In this document: in pieces, positions 44,717 to 59,277 of the stretch
How the letters are laid out: each line of letters starts with the position of its first letter
Position numbering within the stretch: position 1 is the first letter of the stretch
Assembly (NCBI RefSeq): GCF_029227915.1
Contig: NC_079883.1
Span: 16,060,001 to 16,124,000 of the forward strand
From: Hydractinia symbiolongicarpus
Lineage: Eukaryota; Cnidaria; Hydrozoa; Anthoathecata; Hydractiniidae
Length of the DNA: 64,000 nucleotides
Reading direction: 5' to 3'
The notes under the pieces: generated by a model
Database searches by the model: none
What the model saw: the letters and a program-made list of their open reading frames with translations, nothing else
Told to the model about the DNA's origin: nothing
Position numbers and translations under genes: made by a program

Positions 44717-45338
44717 TTTGTGACTTGCAGAAGCAGAACAGGATGGCATACATTTTTAGAAATAAAAGTGTGTTTTTTTCAGATGTAATGGTCATTTCTT
44801 TTCGGAAAGGAAATATAATTTATTTTTAAAAGTTATACCCAAGAGGATGATAAGTGTTAAAACATTCAGTCTTAACTCATTCAATTTAAGGTGTGAAAGA
44901 CCGATCAGAAAAAAAAGTTAGATATTTGGATAAAGTCAATATTCCCCTTCGAAAAAGAAATAAATAGTTTCACCATCGGGAAGATTGTCGTTTCTTTTTT
45001 GATACAATAAAGGTATACCGTCACCTTATGTTGTTCGCTCATTTTAGGTATTGAAAAAAGAAAGTAAACAGGGTGAATTTAATAAGGCTTTGACCATGGA
45101 CATTATGAATATTTTTCATTTTCTGAAGAAATAATTAGTCTCACAGCTTGAAAATTTAGTATGTTAATGGCAGTAACCCAACTTAAAACATATGCGAAGG
45201 AATTGTAACTTTTCTTTTAAAAATATTTCACAAAAAAAATATTTCACTTTTTTTCATGGGCAAAGCCTTCCCAATTCATAACAGTTTACTTCCTTTTTTC
45301 AATTCTCAATAAGAGCGTTGTAACAAAAGAAAGATTTA

Positions 45339-46819
45339 TTGAAACAATGGTTTACTGAAACTGTGAACTCGTGTATTCGACGAAACTTTGACCAAACAAA
45401 AATTTATCTGGTGGGTATGGAAAATACTGTTGTGTTCCCGGGTGCAAGAGTGCAACAAAAGATTCGTCAATGTAAAACACTGGTATATCGTTATTTCAAA
45501 TACCTCAGAAGGAACCTTAAAAAACCCATTGGATCAAAGCTTTACAAAATCATCAAAGAAAAAGCAGCATCGATTCTTTTGATCCTCGGAAGAAGACGGT
45601 TTATGTGTGCCAGTTTCACTTCAAACAAACAAGAAAATCTCCAAGAAAAAGAGAACCCCTCTCTGTCGTGAAATATTCGTCCGAAAGTGTCATGGAATCA
45701 GACTCAGACGAAGGTCATCAGGACACGAACTTAGAAAATGAGCCACAGGGTGATTTGTCGCAAACGGAGAGTCTTGAACTAGAGAATAAGGAACTGAAAG
45801 AAAAGCTTCATCTGTTACAAAGTAAAGTAAATAATCTTGAACAAGAAAGTGTGTCTCTGAAAAATAAATAATACAACTTTGACAGTGTTAGTAAAAACGA
45901 AATATACTTTCGAAAAGCAACTGGCATATCAGTGGAAAAGTTCAACATATTGTTTGAATTTTTAGATCCAGGTGTTGGATGTAGTAACATAAAAATGCAT
46001 GATACAGCTAAAAATTACACGAAGAAACTTTCACAACAGATCAAGACACCACCAAACTGAAGTCCGAACCACCTCCAAAACTGGATGCGAAAGGTCAACT
46101 TTTTCTTTATTTACCCTGGTTGAGGAATGAATTTAAACTGGCCCATACTTCTTGGTTATTCTCCATCCCAATTACTACAGTTTCACGTTATATAAAAAAC
46201 ATGGTCAAATGTTTGCTATTTTTCATTGGATTCAGTCCCAACTTGGCCAATAAGAGAGCAAGTGAATGCTAATATGCCTGAGTGTTTTAAAAAAATTTAT
46301 CCAACCACCAGATGACTGTACTAATTATACTGCCAAAGACCATCTTCTTTATCAACTCAAAGTGCGCTTTATTCACACTATAAATCACATGTAACTTACA
46401 AGGGACTAGATGGAATTACATTTATTAGTCAGTTATTTGATGGTTCGATATCAGATAAGGCTATTGTGAGACAGTCAGGATTTTTACAAAAATGTTTTTG
46501 GGAATCTGGCGATAGTGTCATGGCTGATAGAGGTTTCTGTATTGAAGATGACCTGCAGCAGTTCAACGTTAACCTAAATATTCCAGCTTTTCCTGATGGC
46601 AGAGAACAACTGACAGCTGGTGAAGCCAAGAAAAGTCAGAGTATTGCCTCTGTTCGAATTCATGTAGAAAGGGCAATACAAAGGATAAAAAGATTTAAGA
46701 TTAATAGAAATGAAATTCGACTAACACTTCATGGGTCTGTAAACCAAATATGCACAGTTTGCTGTCTGATAAAGTCACTGAACTTTGTGCCACTCAATCC
46801 CATTCCCATTTGCACTTGA
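45339..46819 (+). pseudogene. ISL2EU/IS4EU-like THAP-DDE transposase, copy 2
   Basis: Identical to the copy at 41549, with the same stops and frameshifts, so the gene was already dead before the duplication. Confidence 0.75.
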
Positions 46820-47680
46820 GCGTAATAGCCATTTGGATGATCACGTTTTAAATAAAGTCCGCCATCCATACGTCCAACATAGAATGCTGAGTCACCTAAA
46901 AGGTCATCTGCTAAGCTGTTTCTCTTGCGATAAGGGCATTTAATTTCCACCAGCCCCAAACTATTATCACCATTGGATTGGTCACTAATTAGACCATCAG
47001 GACTAGCTACTAACCATGGTAAATTGGGTTGGATTACACATCCTGTCTCTCTCACGTTTACATTACGATTTAATTGAAACTGAAGCGCAAAGCATCAAGT
47101 ACATGTTGAGATGTATTTTTTTTCTGATCTGGCATAAAATCTGGCACTAGATTGTTAAAGTTTTTTTTTCCTGATGTAAATTTTATAGGCATTGTTGGAA
47201 GTAATTTTTCGTTTTTTACTATATATCCACAATTTCGACTGTTCTAGTGTCCCTTTCGAATTCTCTACATGACTCTTCCGTAACAGTGATAGAGCGAATA
47301 TAACTTTCTTCTTCTTCACTTGCATCCCAATGCACTGGCACAATACAACTATCACAACCAATTATTTCAAAAGGTAAAGAATTATAATCTTCTTCAGAAT
47401 ACAGTGGCAATTCTATCTTTTCTATATCGGTCACAATGTCGAAATCAAACAGGATTTAAATGATACGATAATGGTGATCTACAGTCAAACAAACCATATG
47501 GTGTGTTTGTCTTCACAGCTGTAAAGTCAGGGATACAAGAAGCAAAAGCGATATTTTTGTTTATTTTTTCGAGAGATGTCTGAAATTTGATGGTACGTTG
47601 TTCAAAGACTTCTTCAGGTTCAATTCTTCTAGGGCTATATAAGGTTGTTGAGATCCCTTTCTTGTTCACATTCTTTTGAA
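46729..47680 (-). pseudogene. YqaJ-like nuclease gene, copy 2
   Basis: Identical to the copy at 42939-43890, including the break in the middle and the antisense overlap with the transposase. Confidence 0.72.
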
Positions 47681-47689
47681 CAGTTATCC

Positions 47690-48000
47690 AAGTTTATTTG
47701 ATGTAATATTCTGGAATTTATTCCATTTAATTTTAACAGTTGGGATGACTGGTTTATGATCTGATTTCGTTATAGAGGTGTTGTATGATCTTGAGTCGAA
47801 CGTTGTTGTATTTTTGCAGTTTTTTATAAGTTTGTAATTGATTTGATTTCTGTATGGATTTTTGCGATTATTTTGAGCGGTTACAGGTGATTCCTATGTG
47901 TTGCGATGACTTGGTTTGTGTTTGAAACATGTGTTAGTGATTTTCAGGTTATTTAGTTTACAGAATTCAAGTAGTATTTATCCATTCTTGTTTATCGGAC
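47690..48000 (-). pseudogene. LINE endonuclease fragment, copy 2
   Basis: Duplicate of 43900-44210. Confidence 0.65.
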
Positions 48001-48006
48001 TTTTAG

Positions 48007-48050
48007 CATATTTTAGCCTTTTATATCTCAATATAAAAGGCTAAAATATG
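48007..48050. other. 19-bp perfect hairpin, copy 2
   Basis: Duplicate of 44217-44260. Confidence 0.75.
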
Positions 48051-48355
48051 AATTTCAGCAGGTTGTGTTTTTATGTTTTTAAAACTAGCTAGTTTCTATA
48101 ATAATACAGAGAATATGTGTGTCTGTGACAGGCAAAGTGGATGTGTACATTTCGCTTTGATGTAGCCGAAGAAAATTATGTCTGTAATGTTAAATTTTCT
48201 GACGTTGAGGCGCGACGTCAATATTACTACTTTACCGTCAATATCTGATAATAAATTAATGAAGCCATTACAGTGCACATAAAACTTTGAGGCCAAATAA
48301 CTTGAAAACGAGGTGGTGACGTCAGTTATTTTTCACCGCGTGGGTAACTAGGGAC

Positions 48356-49915
<1,560 letters not shown>

Positions 49916-49920
49916 AATGC

Positions 49921-50259
49921 GTGGATATCCTAACAAATAAGAAAGTAACGATCAAAATGAAAATAAAAACATTCGATACCTACGTCACGCCAACATTCCT
50001 CTACAATGCAGAAATATGGACACTCAATAAGAAAAAAGAGCTTGAGATTGATGTATTTCAACGCAAACTTGTACGAACGAATGTGTTGAATGTAAAATGG
50101 CCGGAAACAATTACAAACGATAAACGAAAAACAGGAATGGAACAGTGGAGTCAAGTAATTAAAAACAGAAGAATGAGATGGTTAGGACATGTTATAAGGC
50201 TACCGGATAACACACCTGTCAAAATAGCCCTTGACTATGCTGAAGAACAAACAGTATGA
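49921..50259 (+). pseudogene. LINE reverse-transcriptase C-terminal fragment
   Basis: KIKTFDTYVTPTFLYNAEIW, ELEIDVFQRKLVRTNVLNVKW and RRMRWLGHVIRLPDNTP are the typical C-terminal blocks of non-LTR reverse transcriptases. It begins directly after the ATC array. Confidence 0.8.
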
Positions 50260-50639
50260 AAGACCACGTGAAAGACCTATTTCGACATGGCTTTTTATGA
50301 CTGGGACCAATTTGGGTGAATTTCCCACAGCTGGGTCCCCGAATCCGTTTCGGAATAGACAGGTTGAGGACGTCATTAAAAACCTTTAAGCTCGAATATC
50401 TCTGCAACCGTTTGTCAAAAATACATGATCCTATACATTTTCATGATCAGCGTTTGAAGATCTATACGATGAAGGCAACAGATATACAAATTTCCAAAAA
50501 AAATGTTTTGGTTTTGGTTTTTTAAACATTTATATCTCATTAACCACTCACACATGAAAATATACATTTTCTTGATCAGCAGTTTAAGCTCTACACAATA
50601 GAGGCAACGTGAAACCAAGGTTCTAACTTTTTTTGTGGA

Positions 50640-50700
50640 TGGGTTGCTGCCGCCATCAAAATTCAAATGACGCTTTTTTTTCCACGGGCTTTTCGACTAG
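50640..50700 (+). mobile_element. Helitron-like 3' end (degenerate hairpin)
   Basis: CCACGGGCTTTTCGACTAG followed by T at 50701 closely matches the end at 2080 (CCACGGGCCACCGACTAG), but the left arm of the hairpin is not intact. Confidence 0.45.
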
Positions 50701-50952
50701 TATATAATAATATTATAATGTACATTATGCACTTGTGAAACAAAGGCTGGAAATTCAGCGGCTCGTCAGCTAAAATGCAAGTATAAACAATGTTTCCTAC
50801 ATAACAAATAGGATAACGACTTTGGTTACATGCAACAAAGGATTTCACGAAAACCTAGCACCCCTATTTTATATCGAAACTAAGCAGCATGTTTACTAAA
50901 TAAACAAAGAAATATTCATGTTGGAAATAATAAGCTAGAAATAAAATTTTAC

Positions 50953-51195
50953 CAGATGAACTGACGTTAGCTACAGCGGGGCATTCCACTTTTCCTTGTC
51001 CAGGTCCTTTTTTTGTTCCAGTAATTTCTTTGCCAGTTTGTTCATCAACACACCAGCAATAACCAGTCGAACCATGACATTGTTTCTTTTTGTAAGAGCC
51101 GTCCACTTTGCATTGTGGAACGTAAGCCCCAAGAAGTGACTTTCCATTTCCACGTTTGTTTTCAGCTTCCACTTTCAACTGACAATCTGTTTTAG
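50953..51195 (-). CDS. exon: thyroglobulin type-1 domain
   Basis: 81 codons with CQLKVEAENKRGNG, YVPQCKVDGSYKKKQCHGS and YCWCVDEQTGKEI, plus a short Ser/Val tail. First module upstream of the large intron. Confidence 0.9.
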
Positions 51196-51316
51196 CTGTA
51201 ATAAGTTCATAAGAGAATGTAGATCCCATAGTAAAAATAGTTTTGTAAACTTAATCAAAATCACAAGAAAAGCTGAAAAATTTTCTTTTTCTAAAAAGTG
51301 TAAAAAGAGAACGTAC

Positions 51317-51937
51317 TGGGAGGTTGTGGTTTTGTTCCATACTTTGTCAAGATGATGTCAAGGTCAACAGAATCTCTATCCTTTGGAAGTGTAAATTCAT
51401 GAGAAATATTATTTGTGTAATCACCATTTTTAATCCATTCTCTGCCAGTGTTACACCAACCAACATTCAATGTTGCTCCAACAGTATATCCTGGAGCAGT
51501 AGGTTTGTTTAAATACATTTTGTATGATATGTATGGCTTCTCACCCTTTTCAATAGTAGGCCGATCTATTTTAAGAGATGATACGACAGGAACTTTGCAA
51601 TGAATTGACTGACATACAATTAACTCCTGAATCTTAACATTCAAGCATGAATCTGGTGGTAAGATACTGGGAACGTTTGCAGGAAGAGTTACTTTCCCTG
51701 AAACGATTAGTTCCACGATGGGGCAGGTCACTCCCCCTTCGCCTCTTTTCTTTCTGGTTCCTGGTATTTCTGTTCCCTTTATTTTATCAACACACCAACA
51801 TGACCCAATTGAACCATGGCACTGTCTATTTTTGTATGTTCCATCGTCATTGCATTGTGGAACATAGGCACCAGGTGAGGCTTGCCCATCGGCTTTTGCA
51901 TTTTCAGCTTCGACGACCTGACGGCATTTGGCTGTTC
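51317..51937 (-). CDS. exon: thyroglobulin type-1 domain fused to SGK domain
   Basis: 207 codons, built like the 35124 exon: CRQVVEAENAKADG, CWCVDKIKGTEI, VTC, then IVSGKVTLP, PPDSCLNVKI, ATLNVGWC. Donor GTACGT. Confidence 0.88.
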
Positions 51938-52284
51938 CTATAGTCACAAAGACTAAATAACTAAATCACGTTAAGAGCAATGCACATGTAAAGTAAAACA
52001 CAAAATGTGTAATGTATGTTGCGCAATAGACATGCACAATAGACACTTGCATCAATTCAAATAAAGATATGATTTCGCGAAAGATGATTTTAAACAGTTT
52101 TTACTTAGCTAAGAAAAGTGATCAGTAATTTAACGACAAATTGAAATACTGGGATGTAATATGATTATTTTTTCCACATATTGTCACATAGCTTTGTTAG
52201 AGTATTTTTATCCGTAGTTGCTTAGAATTTACGTATTAGGAGTACTTTAATCATTGAATATTATGTTAGGTGTAGAAGACGTAC

Positions 52285-52434
52285 CACATAACCCTTCTTT
52301 TGCCATGTAAAGTAAATTTGTTTCGTCTTTGCATTGCGCTACTTCAAAAGCACATAGGTTTGAATATGTTTTTCCATCACTTCCACACACTGGATCAAAG
52401 TTGAAAGGGCATTGCTCAGAACACTTTGTTTTCC
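52285..52434 (-). CDS. exon: Kazal domain (P1 Phe)
   Basis: 50 codons, CSEQCPFNFDPVCGSDGKTY. Confidence 0.87.
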
Positions 52435-52535
52435 CTAAAGATTTAAAGTAGTGTTTTTTTCTTACTCGTTCTTTCGTAATGATGTGCAATCTCTTCGAGT
52501 TTCGAGTATTGTGCACCCTTGGGACATACTCAATA

Positions 52536-52973
52536 TACCTTAATGGAATAAATGTTCGCCAGAGTTTAATTTTTGCGATTTCGCAAATTGGAGTTTTAAA
52601 ATCTTTTAAAACTCCAATTTTAAAATCTAAATGAACTTAATTTCGCAAATGGGTAATTTCAATAATCATCTAGAGAATCTATTTTCGCGAATGGCCAAAT
52701 ATTTTTACTAAATTTATTACTAAATTTATTTACTAAAATAATTTCTTAGTTGCAAGGCATTTCGTCTTTTATTAACATTAAAGTCTATGTTCCAGTCAGA
52801 TGCATTTGAGGAACCGTTATCCTTGTTATTCGCTTGGTAAGAACTCTCAGGACCTGTGTAGGAAATCACCAACTGATGACTTTCCACTTTTGGAGCTAGC
52901 ACGGTGGCAATTTTCACGAAAAACCCAAAAATTCGCGAAATTTAATTTTAGCGAAAATTTATTGCATAAAGAC
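52536..52973. mobile_element. MITE of the TTCGCGAA family
   Basis: TACCTTAATGGAATAAAT at the left is mirrored imperfectly by AATTTATTGCATAAAG at the right. The interior includes a 17-bp perfect hairpin (52585-52620) and several TTCGCGAA motifs. Intronic. Confidence 0.6.
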
Positions 52974-53101
52974 TGGCTCTTAAATTAAATTATATTTTGA
53001 TAAATCCATTTCCAACAGATTAACATGTATTAACAAGTAGGTAGTAAGACCAAAACAAACAAACAAACAATAACAGACAAAGCCTGGCTTTTGTCATTTA
53101 C

Positions 53102-53251
53102 CACATGTAATTTTCTTCCCATCTTTGTAGAATTCAGCTTTACATCTTCCACAAAAGTTGGGTTTACAAACAGCTGTCGGTTCATCGTTACAACTAAGGT
53201 GGGCGCACGGACTAAACGTACAGCCAGTGATTGGAACACCTCTTGGACATT
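53102..53251 (-). CDS. exon: CGGC-type cysteine-rich domain, variant
   Basis: 50 codons, CPRGVPITGC, AHLSC, then PNFCGRCKAEFY; the second Gly of CGGC is Arg. Confidence 0.8.
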
Positions 53252-53380
53252 CTTGAAAATAAAAAGACACATAAAAATAAAGACTGCTGAAGTTGAGATT
53301 TACATATCTATTATATGTAGTAGTGCTGAAAAAAAACTAATTGTGCGAATGGCGAATTTTCCGTAAAAATTATAATTTAA

Positions 53381-53675
53381 TTTTTTATTTATTATTATTA
53401 TTATTATTATCATTATTATTATTAGTTACCCAGGATTTCCTTTTCAGTTCCTAATATACTGCTATCAATGAAGGTCCTGCAAAGGGGTTCCTAGTGCATT
53501 TAAAGTGCAAGCACATGATCCGCTCAACTAGACATCTATCGTATTCTCTTGCTGAACGTTAAGACGACAGGGTTGATTCGCACTATTATAGTCTCTGGAA
53601 TGACTCGACCGGGGATTGAACCCATAACCTTCCGCACTGTAGGCAAACGCTCTACCGCAATGCCACCAGTCGGTC
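53381..53675 (-). mobile_element. tRNA-derived SINE with TAA-repeat tail
   Basis: The minus-strand head GCATTGCGGTAGAGCGTTTG (box A region) and GGTTCAATCCC (box B) form a tRNA-like 5' part. The body ends in GGGTAAC followed by a TAA-rich tail at 53381-53425. TAATTTTT flanks both sides as a target duplication. It is inserted in a TTCGCGAA-type MITE. Confidence 0.75.
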
Positions 53676-54478
53676 TAATTTTTGTGAAATTCGCTAAACT
53701 AATATCCGAAAATATTAATTCCCATAAAGGGCCTACAAAACGGCCTAAGAAAAATCTCCGTCATTGTGTTGCTCTCCGTTCTCGCACATTTTGATTAACA
53801 TTGTGTAATAACTAGATCGCTCAGAAGAAATTGTATCCACTTAATTGCAAAATATAGACAACCTATTAACATGTAATCACGTTTTTATGACTTTCTACTT
53901 TTTAATGGTATTTACCACAAATAGATACATCATGTTTCAGGATTGGTTAAAAATGCTGTATTAGATAACTTATACTTCTAAAAAGATTTAGAGCCGTTCT
54001 TTTTGTTTTAACTGTATCTTTTACCAATAAACATGTTTTAAAAGCAATTTAAAAGTATATGTAGTATATTATATACGAATATTGAATATTTGCACGGTAC
54101 TTTTTTGTCGTTTTGAGTTATATTTAGGCGGTAATATGTTATCCAAGAACATTTGAGATATTGTTTTGGTTCTCATTGCTGCTAAATATTTTCCCCGTCA
54201 TAAGCTCGACTTTCGTGTAAGTGACTTAGTAAAAAATCAACAGCTCTTTTTGTAGCACCATTAAGGTAATGCAAACTTACAAAAAAAACTAACCTATGGC
54301 GTTCTGTGAAGCTCACATAGACAAGTTTAAATCCTTGAAAGTTTATATTTATTTGATTTATCATTAGCAAGTACATAAATTACAGCAACGAAAAAAAAAC
54401 GATTTGCGGTCATGAACTAGATTAACTTTCATTTGGCTAGATAAACAAATAATCTATAAACGTATTAGCATTGCCAAC

Positions 54479-54619
54479 CTTCACATTTTCCAGCATGTAC
54501 CAATTTAAGCGATGAGTCTTCGCAAGATCGTCTAGCTTCCAAAACACATTTATTGGAATATGTTTTACCATCTGATCCACAATGGGGAGAATAGATAGCT
54601 GGGCATGCAATCAAACACT
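54479..54619 (-). CDS. exon: Kazal domain (P1 Ala), possibly terminal
   Basis: 47 codons to a class-1 border, CLIACPAIYSPHCGSDGKTY. The only donor that keeps phase is a weak GTTGGC. Without splicing the frame runs EGWQC and stops at TAA 54465, and AATAAA lies about 110 bases downstream. This may be the end of one gene. Confidence 0.8.
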
Positions 54620-54728
54620 CTAGGTCCGAAAAAATAACAAGAGTGTACAAATGGAAAATGCAAATGAGAAACAAACTTGCGAAACTTATTTAAACATTGA
54701 GCACATAATTAATCAATTTTTAACAAAC

Positions 54729-55136
54729 CTTTTTTTGGTTGCGGCTTAATTTCATATTTCGTTAATTTAACATCTAAGTCAACATTATTTCCACTTTCTG
54801 GTTTCGTAAATGTATGCGAAACATCGTTGTTGTAATCACCGTTTCGAATCCATTCGCTGCCAGTCTTGCACCAACCAACGTTAAGAGTAGCTTCAATCAC
54901 ATACGTAGGTGCAGTGGCATCTTTCAAATTCATTGTGTATGGTATATATACTTGATCGCCTCTTTCCATTTTAGGTCTTAAAATTTTCAAGTTTGCCAAA
55001 AGAGGTACAGTGCAATCCTCGCTGTCACATAAAATTTCTTCACGAATGTTTATATTCAAGCATGAATCAGGTGGTAAAACAGATGGTGTGTTGGACGGCA
55101 AGACAATTTTTCCACTGATGATTAGGTCATTCGGTC
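54729..55136 (-). CDS. exon: SGK domain, unit 1
   Basis: 136 codons. IISGKIVLPSNTPS, PPDSCLNINI, ATLNVGWC. Identical to the other amplified copies until the last ~20 codons (LTKYEIKPQPKKG instead of MREYVSKPQPKKG), where the amplified block begins. Donor GTTTGT. Confidence 0.87.
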
Positions 55137-55459
55137 CTAACGAAACGTATATAATATTTAATTTATTAGAATGTTTGTCGAAGATACCAAGGGCATTAAG
55201 ATAGAAATATTGCTCACGAATGCCCTCTCCTATTTTTTAAGCAGTTCCTAGAATTCCTAAGTCCAAATTTTGAAATTAGAAAAAATATATTCAAAAAACA
55301 CTTTTTTGTAAATCTTGAAAATATATTTTGAGACACTAAAAAATCACTGAAATAAATATATTGTGTGACGTATTTCTCATTAACGATGTAAAGCAAAGAA
55401 GCATAAAACAAAACAAACACAAACACAAAATCAAGGATATAAAGACAAAATAAGGTTAC

Positions 55460-55627
55460 CTGATAGTGCAGACTTTTCATCACATGCCCCATTGTGTTTT
55501 AAATAAACAGTTCCACTGTTTTTACATTGTGCAACCTCAAGAGTACAGAGATTGGAATATGTTTTATCATCACTTCCACATACTGGATCATAATTGAAAG
55601 GACATCCTTCTGAACATTGTGTTTTAT
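55460..55627 (-). CDS. exon: Kazal domain (P1 Phe), unit 1
   Basis: 56 codons, CSEGCPFNYDPVCGSDDKTY with an extra tail EKSALS. DGKTY is altered to DDKTY in all three units. Confidence 0.86.
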
Positions 55628-56064
55628 CTAAAAAGAAAGAAATGGTAAAAATTTAGTAGAAGACATTGATTATTTTTAAAATTCAATTTGATGAAGTGAA
55701 AATGATGTAGTATGTTCCTATTTGTTAAAAAAATTTGAAAATAATTGGAAAGCAAAAAAACAAAAACACTTGAAATGAAACTGGAAATTTTGTAAACGTT
55801 GTAATAATCCATGGTGATGAAACAGCCTGCATGGATATGAAATAGGATTACGTGCCCATTTCTTGCCCATATTAGACAAATCACTAAAAACTTATTTCCA
55901 GGCAATAGAGTAAAGTTTCTTATAGAACGGAATCCGATTGAAAACACGTAGTTTAAATCTAAGAACGTATAGCTATGGTAAAACATGCCGGATTTGTTAT
56001 AACGAAATGTTTAAAAAAATATTACAATTGACTAGAGTAAATATGCTTAAAGTCAAAGTCTTAC

Positions 56065-56214
56065 CACATTTAATTCTCTTTCCATCTTTGTAGAATTCCG
56101 CTTTACATCCTCCGCAGAAGTTTGCTTTACAAACAGCTTTTAGCTCGTCTTCACAAAACAACTGTGCACATGGATCAAAAGTGCAAGTGGTAATTGGAAC
56201 ATCCTTGGGACACT
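56065..56214 (-). CDS. exon: CGGC-type cysteine-rich domain, unit 1
   Basis: 50 codons, CPKDVPITTCTFDPCAQLFC, then ANFCGGCKAEFY. Confidence 0.83.
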
Positions 56215-56553
56215 CTAAAATCCGTAAAAATTCATTAAAAACATCTTTTTAACTAAACAGTGTCATAACAACCTTGGTATTCATCTGACCTGTAGAAAGG
56301 TTCACTTGCGCAGACTAACAATGGAAAAGATATTTAACTTATTCACACGCGAACTTTGCGTAATAAATTAGCTGGTTCGCCGTGTAGCAAATGAGACGTA
56401 ATAACATCCATTTTTCGCGTGACACACGTATTGATATAATAGTTGTCCGAAGATATCGATGAAAAACGTAAAATTTCCAATAGTAAGAAATAAACAATAT
56501 CTTGACGTCTTTAGACCATATTAGACAGCACAAACTTTTGTTAATCCTTTTAC

Positions 56554-56961
56554 CTTTTTTAGGTTGAGGTTTGCTCACATATTCTCTCATTTTAACATCT
56601 AAGTCAACATTATTTCCACTTTCTGGTTTCGTAAATGTATGCGAAACATCGTTGTTGTAATCACCGTTTCGAATCCATTCGCTGCCAGTCTTGCACCAAC
56701 CAACGTTAAGAGTAGCTTCAATCACATACGTAGGTGCAGTGGCATCTTTCAAATTCATTGTGTATGGTATATATACTTGATCGCCTCTTTCCATTTTAGG
56801 TCTTAAAATTTTCAAGTTTGCCAAAAGAGGTACAGTGCAATCCTCGCTGTCACATAAAATTTCTTCACGAATGTTTATATTCAAGCATGAATCAGGTGGT
56901 AAAACAGATGGTGTGTTGGACGGCAAGACAATTTTTCCACTGATGATTAGGTCATTCGGTC
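56554..56961 (-). CDS. exon: SGK domain, unit 2
   Basis: 136 codons ending MREYVSKPQPKKG, donor GTAAAA. Confidence 0.87.
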
Positions 56962-57284
56962 CTAACGAAACGTATATAATATTTAATTTATTAGAATGTT
57001 TGTCGAAGATACCAAGGGCATTAAGATAGAAATATTGCTCACGAATGCCCTCTCCTATTTTTTAAGCAGTTCCTAGAATTCCTAAGTCCAAATTTTGAAA
57101 TTAGAAAAAATATATTCAAAAAACACTTTTTTGTAAATCTTGAAAATATATTTTGAGACACTAAAAAATCACTGAAATAAATATATTGTGTGACGTATTT
57201 CTCATTAACGATGTAAAGCAAAGAAGCATAAAACAAAACAAACACAAACACAAAATCAAGGATATAAAGACAAAATAAGGTTAC

Positions 57285-57452
57285 CTGATAGTGCAGACTT
57301 TTCATCACATGCCCCATTGTGTTTTAAATAAACAGTTCCACTGTTTTTACATTGTGCAACCTCAAGAGTACAGAGATTGGAATATGTTTTATCATCACTT
57401 CCACATACTGGATCATAATTGAAAGGACATCCTTCTGAACATTGTGTTTTAT
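57285..57452 (-). CDS. exon: Kazal domain (P1 Phe), unit 2
   Basis: Same sequence as the 55460 exon as far as read. Confidence 0.86.
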
Positions 57453-57889
57453 CTAAAAAGAAAGAAATGGTAAAAATTTAGTAGAAGACATTGATTATTT
57501 TTAAAATTCAATTTGATGAAGTGAAAATGATGTAGTATGTTCCTATTTGTTAAAAAAATTTGAAAATAATTGGAAAGCAAAAAAACAAAAACACTTGAAA
57601 TGAAACTGGAAATTTTGTAAACGTTGTAATAATCCATGGTGATGAAACAGCCTGCATGGATATGAAATAGGATTACGTGCCCATTTCTTGCCCATATTAG
57701 ACAAATCACTAAAAACTTATTTCCAGGCAATAGAGTAAAGTTTCTTATAGAACGGAATCCGATTGAAAACACGTAGTTTAAATCTAAGAACGTATAGCTA
57801 TGGTAAAACATGCCGGATTTGTTATAACGAAATGTTTAAAAAAATATTACAATTGACTAGAGTAAATATGCTTAAAGCCAAAGTCTTAC

Positions 57890-58039
57890 CACATTTAATT
57901 CTCTTTCCATCTTTGTAGAATTCCGCTTTACATCCTCCGCAGAAGTTTGCTTTACAAACAGCTTTTAGCTCGTCTTCACAAAACAACTGTGCACATGGAT
58001 CAAAAGTGCAAGTGGTAATTGGAACATCCTTGGGACACT
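57890..58039 (-). CDS. exon: CGGC-type cysteine-rich domain, unit 2
   Basis: Same as the 56065 exon. Confidence 0.83.
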
Positions 58040-58378
58040 CTAAAATCCGTAAAAATTCATTAAAAACATCTTTTTAACTAAACAGTGTCATAACAACCTT
58101 GGTATTCATCTGACCTGTAGAAAGGTTCACTTGCGCAGACTAACAATGGAAAAGATATTTAACTTATTCACACGCGAACTTTGCGTAATAAATTAGCTGG
58201 TTCGCCGTGTAGCAAATGAGACGTAATAACATCCATTTTTCGCGTGACACACGTATTGATATAATAGTTGTCCGAAGATATCGATGAAAAACGTAAAATT
58301 TCCAATAGTAAGAAATAAACAATATCTTGACGTCTTTAGACCATATTAGACAGCACAAACTTTTGTTAATCCTTTTAC

Positions 58379-58786
58379 CTTTTTTAGGTTGAGGTTTGCT
58401 CACATATTCTCTCATTTTAACATCTAAGTCAACATTATTTCCACTTTCTGGTTTCGTAAATGTATGCGAAACATCGTTGTTGTAATCACCGTTTCGAATC
58501 CATTCGCTGCCAGTCTTGCACCAACCAACGTTAAGAGTAGCTTCAATCACATACGTAGGTGCAGTGGCATCTTTCAAATTCATTGTGTATGGTATATATA
58601 CTTGATCGCCTCTTTCCATTTTAGGTCTTAAAATTTTCAAGTTTGCCAAAAGAGGTACAGTGCAATCCTCGCTGTCACATAAAATTTCTTCACGAATGTT
58701 TATATTCAAGCATGAATCAGGTGGTAAAACAGATGGTGTGTTGGACGGCAAGACAATTTTTCCACTGATGATTAGGTCATTCGGTC
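58379..58786 (-). CDS. exon: SGK domain, unit 3
   Basis: Same as the 56554 exon. Confidence 0.87.
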
Positions 58787-59109
58787 CTAACGAAACGTAT
58801 ATAATATTTAATTTATTAGAATGTTTGTCGAAGATACCAAGGGCATTAAGATAGAAATATTGCTCACGAATGCCCTCTCCTATTTTTTAAGCAGTTCCTA
58901 GAATTCCTAAGTCCAAATTTTGAAATTAGAAAAAATATATTCAAAAAACACTTTTTTGTAAATCTTGAAAATATATTTTGAGACACTAAAAAATCACTGA
59001 AATAAATATATTGTGTGACGTATTTCTCATTAACGATGTAAAGCAAAGAAGCATAAAACAAAACAAACACAAACACAAAATCAAGGATATAAAGACAAAA
59101 TAAGGTTAC

Positions 59110-59277
59110 CTGATAGTGCAGACTTTTCATCACATGCCCCATTGTGTTTTAAATAAACAGTTCCACTGTTTTTACATTGTGCAACCTCAAGAGTACAGAG
59201 ATTGGAATATGTTTTATCATCACTTCCACATACTGGATCATAATTGAAAGGACATCCTTCTGAACATTGTGTTTTAT
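59110..59277 (-). CDS. exon: Kazal domain (P1 Phe), unit 3
   Basis: Same as the 55460 exon. Confidence 0.86.

Noticed and set aside
53605-53675. Functional tRNA gene on the minus strand
   Set aside because: Box A and box B are present, but the acceptor arms do not pair and a SINE body with a TAA tail follows.
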